A stretch of 7,191 nt of DNA, from the NCBI GenBank assembly GCA_013694885.1, contig JACDBO010000373.1, positions 1 to 7,191 on the forward strand, read 5' to 3'. Numbering within the stretch: position 1 is the first letter of the stretch; every line of letters starts with the position of its first letter. Source of the stretch: Chloroflexia bacterium. GTDB taxonomy: Bacteria; Chloroflexota; Chloroflexia; Thermomicrobiales; UBA6265. The notes beneath the pieces are model-generated. The model was not told the origin of the DNA, ran no database searches, and saw only the letters and a program-made list of their open reading frames with translations. A program made the position numbers and the translations under genes. This document shows, in pieces, positions 5,868-7,191 of this stretch.

Positions 5868-6288
5868 TCACCACGGGTCGCGATCAAGGCCCGCGACCTG
5901 CTCGAAGTGGGCGTCACGTGTAACCAACGTCAGTCGATGCTGGATGGCGACGGCGGCAATCCAAACATCGTTCTCAGGGAGAGGACGGCCGAGTAGCCGC
6001 AACGCGGTCTTTATCTCACCATACACGCGTGCGGTCGCCAGAACACAGGAAACAATATTCGCTGTGGTAGCGAGGGTTTCCAGCTTCGCAAGATTCTCTT
6101 CATACGCGAGTGGATCGCCGAGCTCCGAACCACAACCTTCCCAATACGACCACCGGGATGAAGATAGCCTCGGCTGGCAAACGTTCAAACCGTTGAATAA
6201 TGGCGGCATCGCCTGCCCAGCCGTCGATAAGGACGTTTGTGTCGATGAGGAACGCTTGTGCGGTGACGTCAATATCGGTTGTTACCAC
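5868..6288 (-). pseudogene. PIN-domain (VapC-like) toxin gene broken by a frameshift
   Basis: The gene encodes a PIN-family ribonuclease toxin, normally about 130-140 aa, cutting RNA with a cluster of acidic residues around Mg2+. The first frame begins at GTG 6288, overlapping the antitoxin stop (GTGGTAA). It gives FLIDTNVLIDGW, with catalytic Asp16, and continues to GARRSTRV (55-62), where TGA follows. Skipping one base (6102) resumes at EENLAKLETL and runs to the stop at 5868. That second part contains ENDVWIAA (Asp107) and LVTRDAHF (Asp125), completing a 139-aa protein. A second lesion is visible: the conserved Glu in the family's LGEL motif is Arg here (LGRLWFG, residue 51, codon AGG). 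Two independent defects point to real decay more than to a sequencing slip. The partner antitoxin upstream is intact. Confidence 0.8.
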
Positions 6289-6542
6289 TGCGCCTCGTCC
6301 ACTCGCTCGCAATCCTCCTCGATGGCTCGCTTCATCTCGGCGAGGTCGTCTGGGCTGAATGCACCAGCGAGCGCCAGGATCGCTCCACCCTTCCCAGTTG
6401 AACGTCGTCGGACGGCGAGGGCGCGAGTGAAGTCAAGGACTCGGCGCTGATCATGGCTGTCCAGGACATCAAGGTTTTTTAGAACGTCCTGCTTCAGATC
6501 ATCGCTACCGCTTTGATGCTCCGACGTGGTCGTGCGCCTCAT
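6282..6542 (-). CDS. VapB-like antitoxin of the PIN module
   Basis: This 86-aa protein should neutralise the adjacent PIN toxin. It has a helical N-terminal half (LKQDVLKNLDVLDSHDQRR, then VLDFTRALA) that may serve dimerisation or DNA contact. A linker GKGGAILALAGAFSPDDL leads to the C-terminal tail EMKRAIEEDCERVDEAQW. A tail of the form (S/P)xDLxxMxxAIExxCExVDxxxW is, as I recall it, typical of small antitoxins encoded just before PIN toxins. I chose ATG 6542 because AGGTGAGG lies 9 nt upstream; the in-frame GTG at 6557 lacks an RBS. The start is only 15 bp after the aminotransferase stop, and the 3' end overlaps the toxin start by 7 bp. It is probably co-transcribed with the aminotransferase, as no room exists for a separate promoter outside that coding region. 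Confidence 0.78.
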   Translation of the reverse strand: MRRTTTSEHQSGSDDLKQDVLKNLDVLDSHDQRRVLDFTRALAVRRRSTGKGGAILALAGAFSPDDLAEMKRAIEEDCERVDEAQW

Positions 6543-6551
6543 GGCCAATTC

Positions 6552-6559
6552 CCTCACCT
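6552..6559 (-). promoter_or_regulatory. Antitoxin RBS overlapping the aminotransferase stop codon
   Basis: AGGTGAGG begins inside the TAG stop of the upstream aminotransferase (6558-6560) and sits 9 nt before ATG 6542. Ribosomes ending the aminotransferase could reinitiate here. Confidence 0.6.
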
Positions 6560-7191
6560 AATGCACCGGATAGTCGAGGAGGGCGGTGGCGAGGCGGACG
6601 ATGCCCTCGTGGATGCGCTCCTCCGGTACGGTCGAGAAGCTGAGGCGGAGGACGTTGCGGCGCTCACGGTTCGGGTAGAACCAGTGGCCGGGGAAGAAGA
6701 TGACACCCCGGTCGGCGGCAATCGGCGAGAACCGCATCACGTCGACGTGCTCCGGCAGCGTCACCCAGACGAAGAAGCCGCCCGCCGGCCGCGACCACGT
6801 CACGCCCGCCGGCATGTGCGCCGCCAGCGCCGCCAACAGCGCGTCGCGCTGGGCCTTGTACCGCGTCCGCGCACCGACCAGGTGCTCGTCCAGCCCGGCG
6901 ACGGCGGTGTGGTAGACGGTGCGCATCATGATCCGGTCGTTGTGGATATCGACCGCCTCGCGGGCGGCCAACATCAGCAGGAAGAGCGCGGGCGGCACCA
7001 CCGCCCAGCCGGTGCGGACGGCCGGCGCGATCGTCTTCGAGAAGGTGCCGAGGTAAAGCACCTCCGGGGCGAGTGCCCGCAGCGACGGCACCGGTTCGCC
7101 GTCGTACTGGAGTTCGCCGTAGGGATCATCCTCGACGATCAGGACATTGTGCAGCCGGGCAACCTCGATCAGCCGCCGCCGGCGGTCAAGC
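6558..7191 (-). CDS. PLP-dependent aminotransferase, class I/II (2-aminoadipate/MocR-type), C-terminal part
   Basis: Only the last 210 residues are in the window; the 5' end lies beyond the right edge. The visible part starts LDRRRRLIEVARLHNVLIVE, then DDPYGELQYDG. It reaches the PLP lysine in GTFSKTIAPAVRTGW (Lys codon at 7035-7037), where Lys forms the Schiff base with the cofactor. The small C-terminal domain follows with RPAGGFFVWVTLP and NVLRLSFS, whose Arg normally binds the substrate carboxylate. DDPYGEL and the S-K-T-(I/L)-A-P-x-x-R-x-G-W context are typical of the LysN/2-aminoadipate and MocR-domain branch of fold-type I enzymes. The N-terminus would show whether a GntR DNA-binding domain is fused, so enzyme versus regulator cannot be settled. 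The gene ends 15 bp before the antitoxin. Confidence 0.9.
   Translation of the reverse strand, partial: LDRRRRLIEVARLHNVLIVEDDPYGELQYDGEPVPSLRALAPEVLYLGTFSKTIAPAVRTGWAVVPPALFLLMLAAREAVDIHNDRIMMRTVYHTAVAGLDEHLVGARTRYKAQRDALLAALAAHMPAGVTWSRPAGGFFVWVTLPEHVDVMRFSPIAADRGVIFFPGHWFYPNRERRNVLRLSFSTVPEERIHEGIVRLATALLDYPVH

Noticed and set aside
5785..6450. 221-aa plus-strand open frame across the PIN and antitoxin genes
   Set aside because: It is antisense to recognisable PIN and antitoxin motifs, and its composition (Ser, Arg, Pro) is typical of a shadow frame.

Overview
The window looks like the chromosome of a GC-rich bacterium. Codon use, a Tat-type signal on the solute-binding protein without a lipobox, and the general look of the proteins would suit a Chloroflexota (Thermomicrobia-like) genome. 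That assignment is inference: there is no rRNA or marker gene here. Nearly all genes are on the minus strand.

From left to right: positions 1-214 (+) hold the 3' end of a beta-rich protein whose reading frame appears broken by one base. Positions 215-441 are non-coding, with a REP/terminator-like hairpin immediately after the last transporter gene. Positions 442-4943 (-) are a complete carbohydrate-type (CUT1/MalEFGK-like) ABC importer operon. In transcription order it encodes a Tat-exported solute-binding protein, a MalK/UgpC-like ATPase, and two inner-membrane permeases. The ATPase and first permease overlap by ATGA, and the two permeases abut as TAGATG. The operon has a convincing promoter (perfect TTGACA -35) and RBS upstream. 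Between the binding-protein gene and the ATPase gene lie a strong hairpin with a repeated arm and a second small hairpin covering the ATPase RBS.

Positions 5064-6542 (-) form a compact, lower-GC defence/stress island of two toxin-antitoxin-like modules. The first is an uncharacterised 120-aa protein followed 6 bp later by a HEPN-like protein. The second is a VapB-like antitoxin followed by a PIN-domain toxin that carries a frameshift and has lost a conserved acidic residue. The island is inserted tightly behind the 3' end of a fold-type I PLP aminotransferase (6558 to beyond the right edge), whose stop codon overlaps the antitoxin RBS.

The most interesting parts are the HEPN plus 120-aa partner pair (a candidate poorly described TA system), the decayed PIN toxin next to an intact antitoxin, and the RNA structures between the binding-protein and ATPase genes. 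The transported substrate cannot be named, because no catabolic enzyme or regulator lies in the window.
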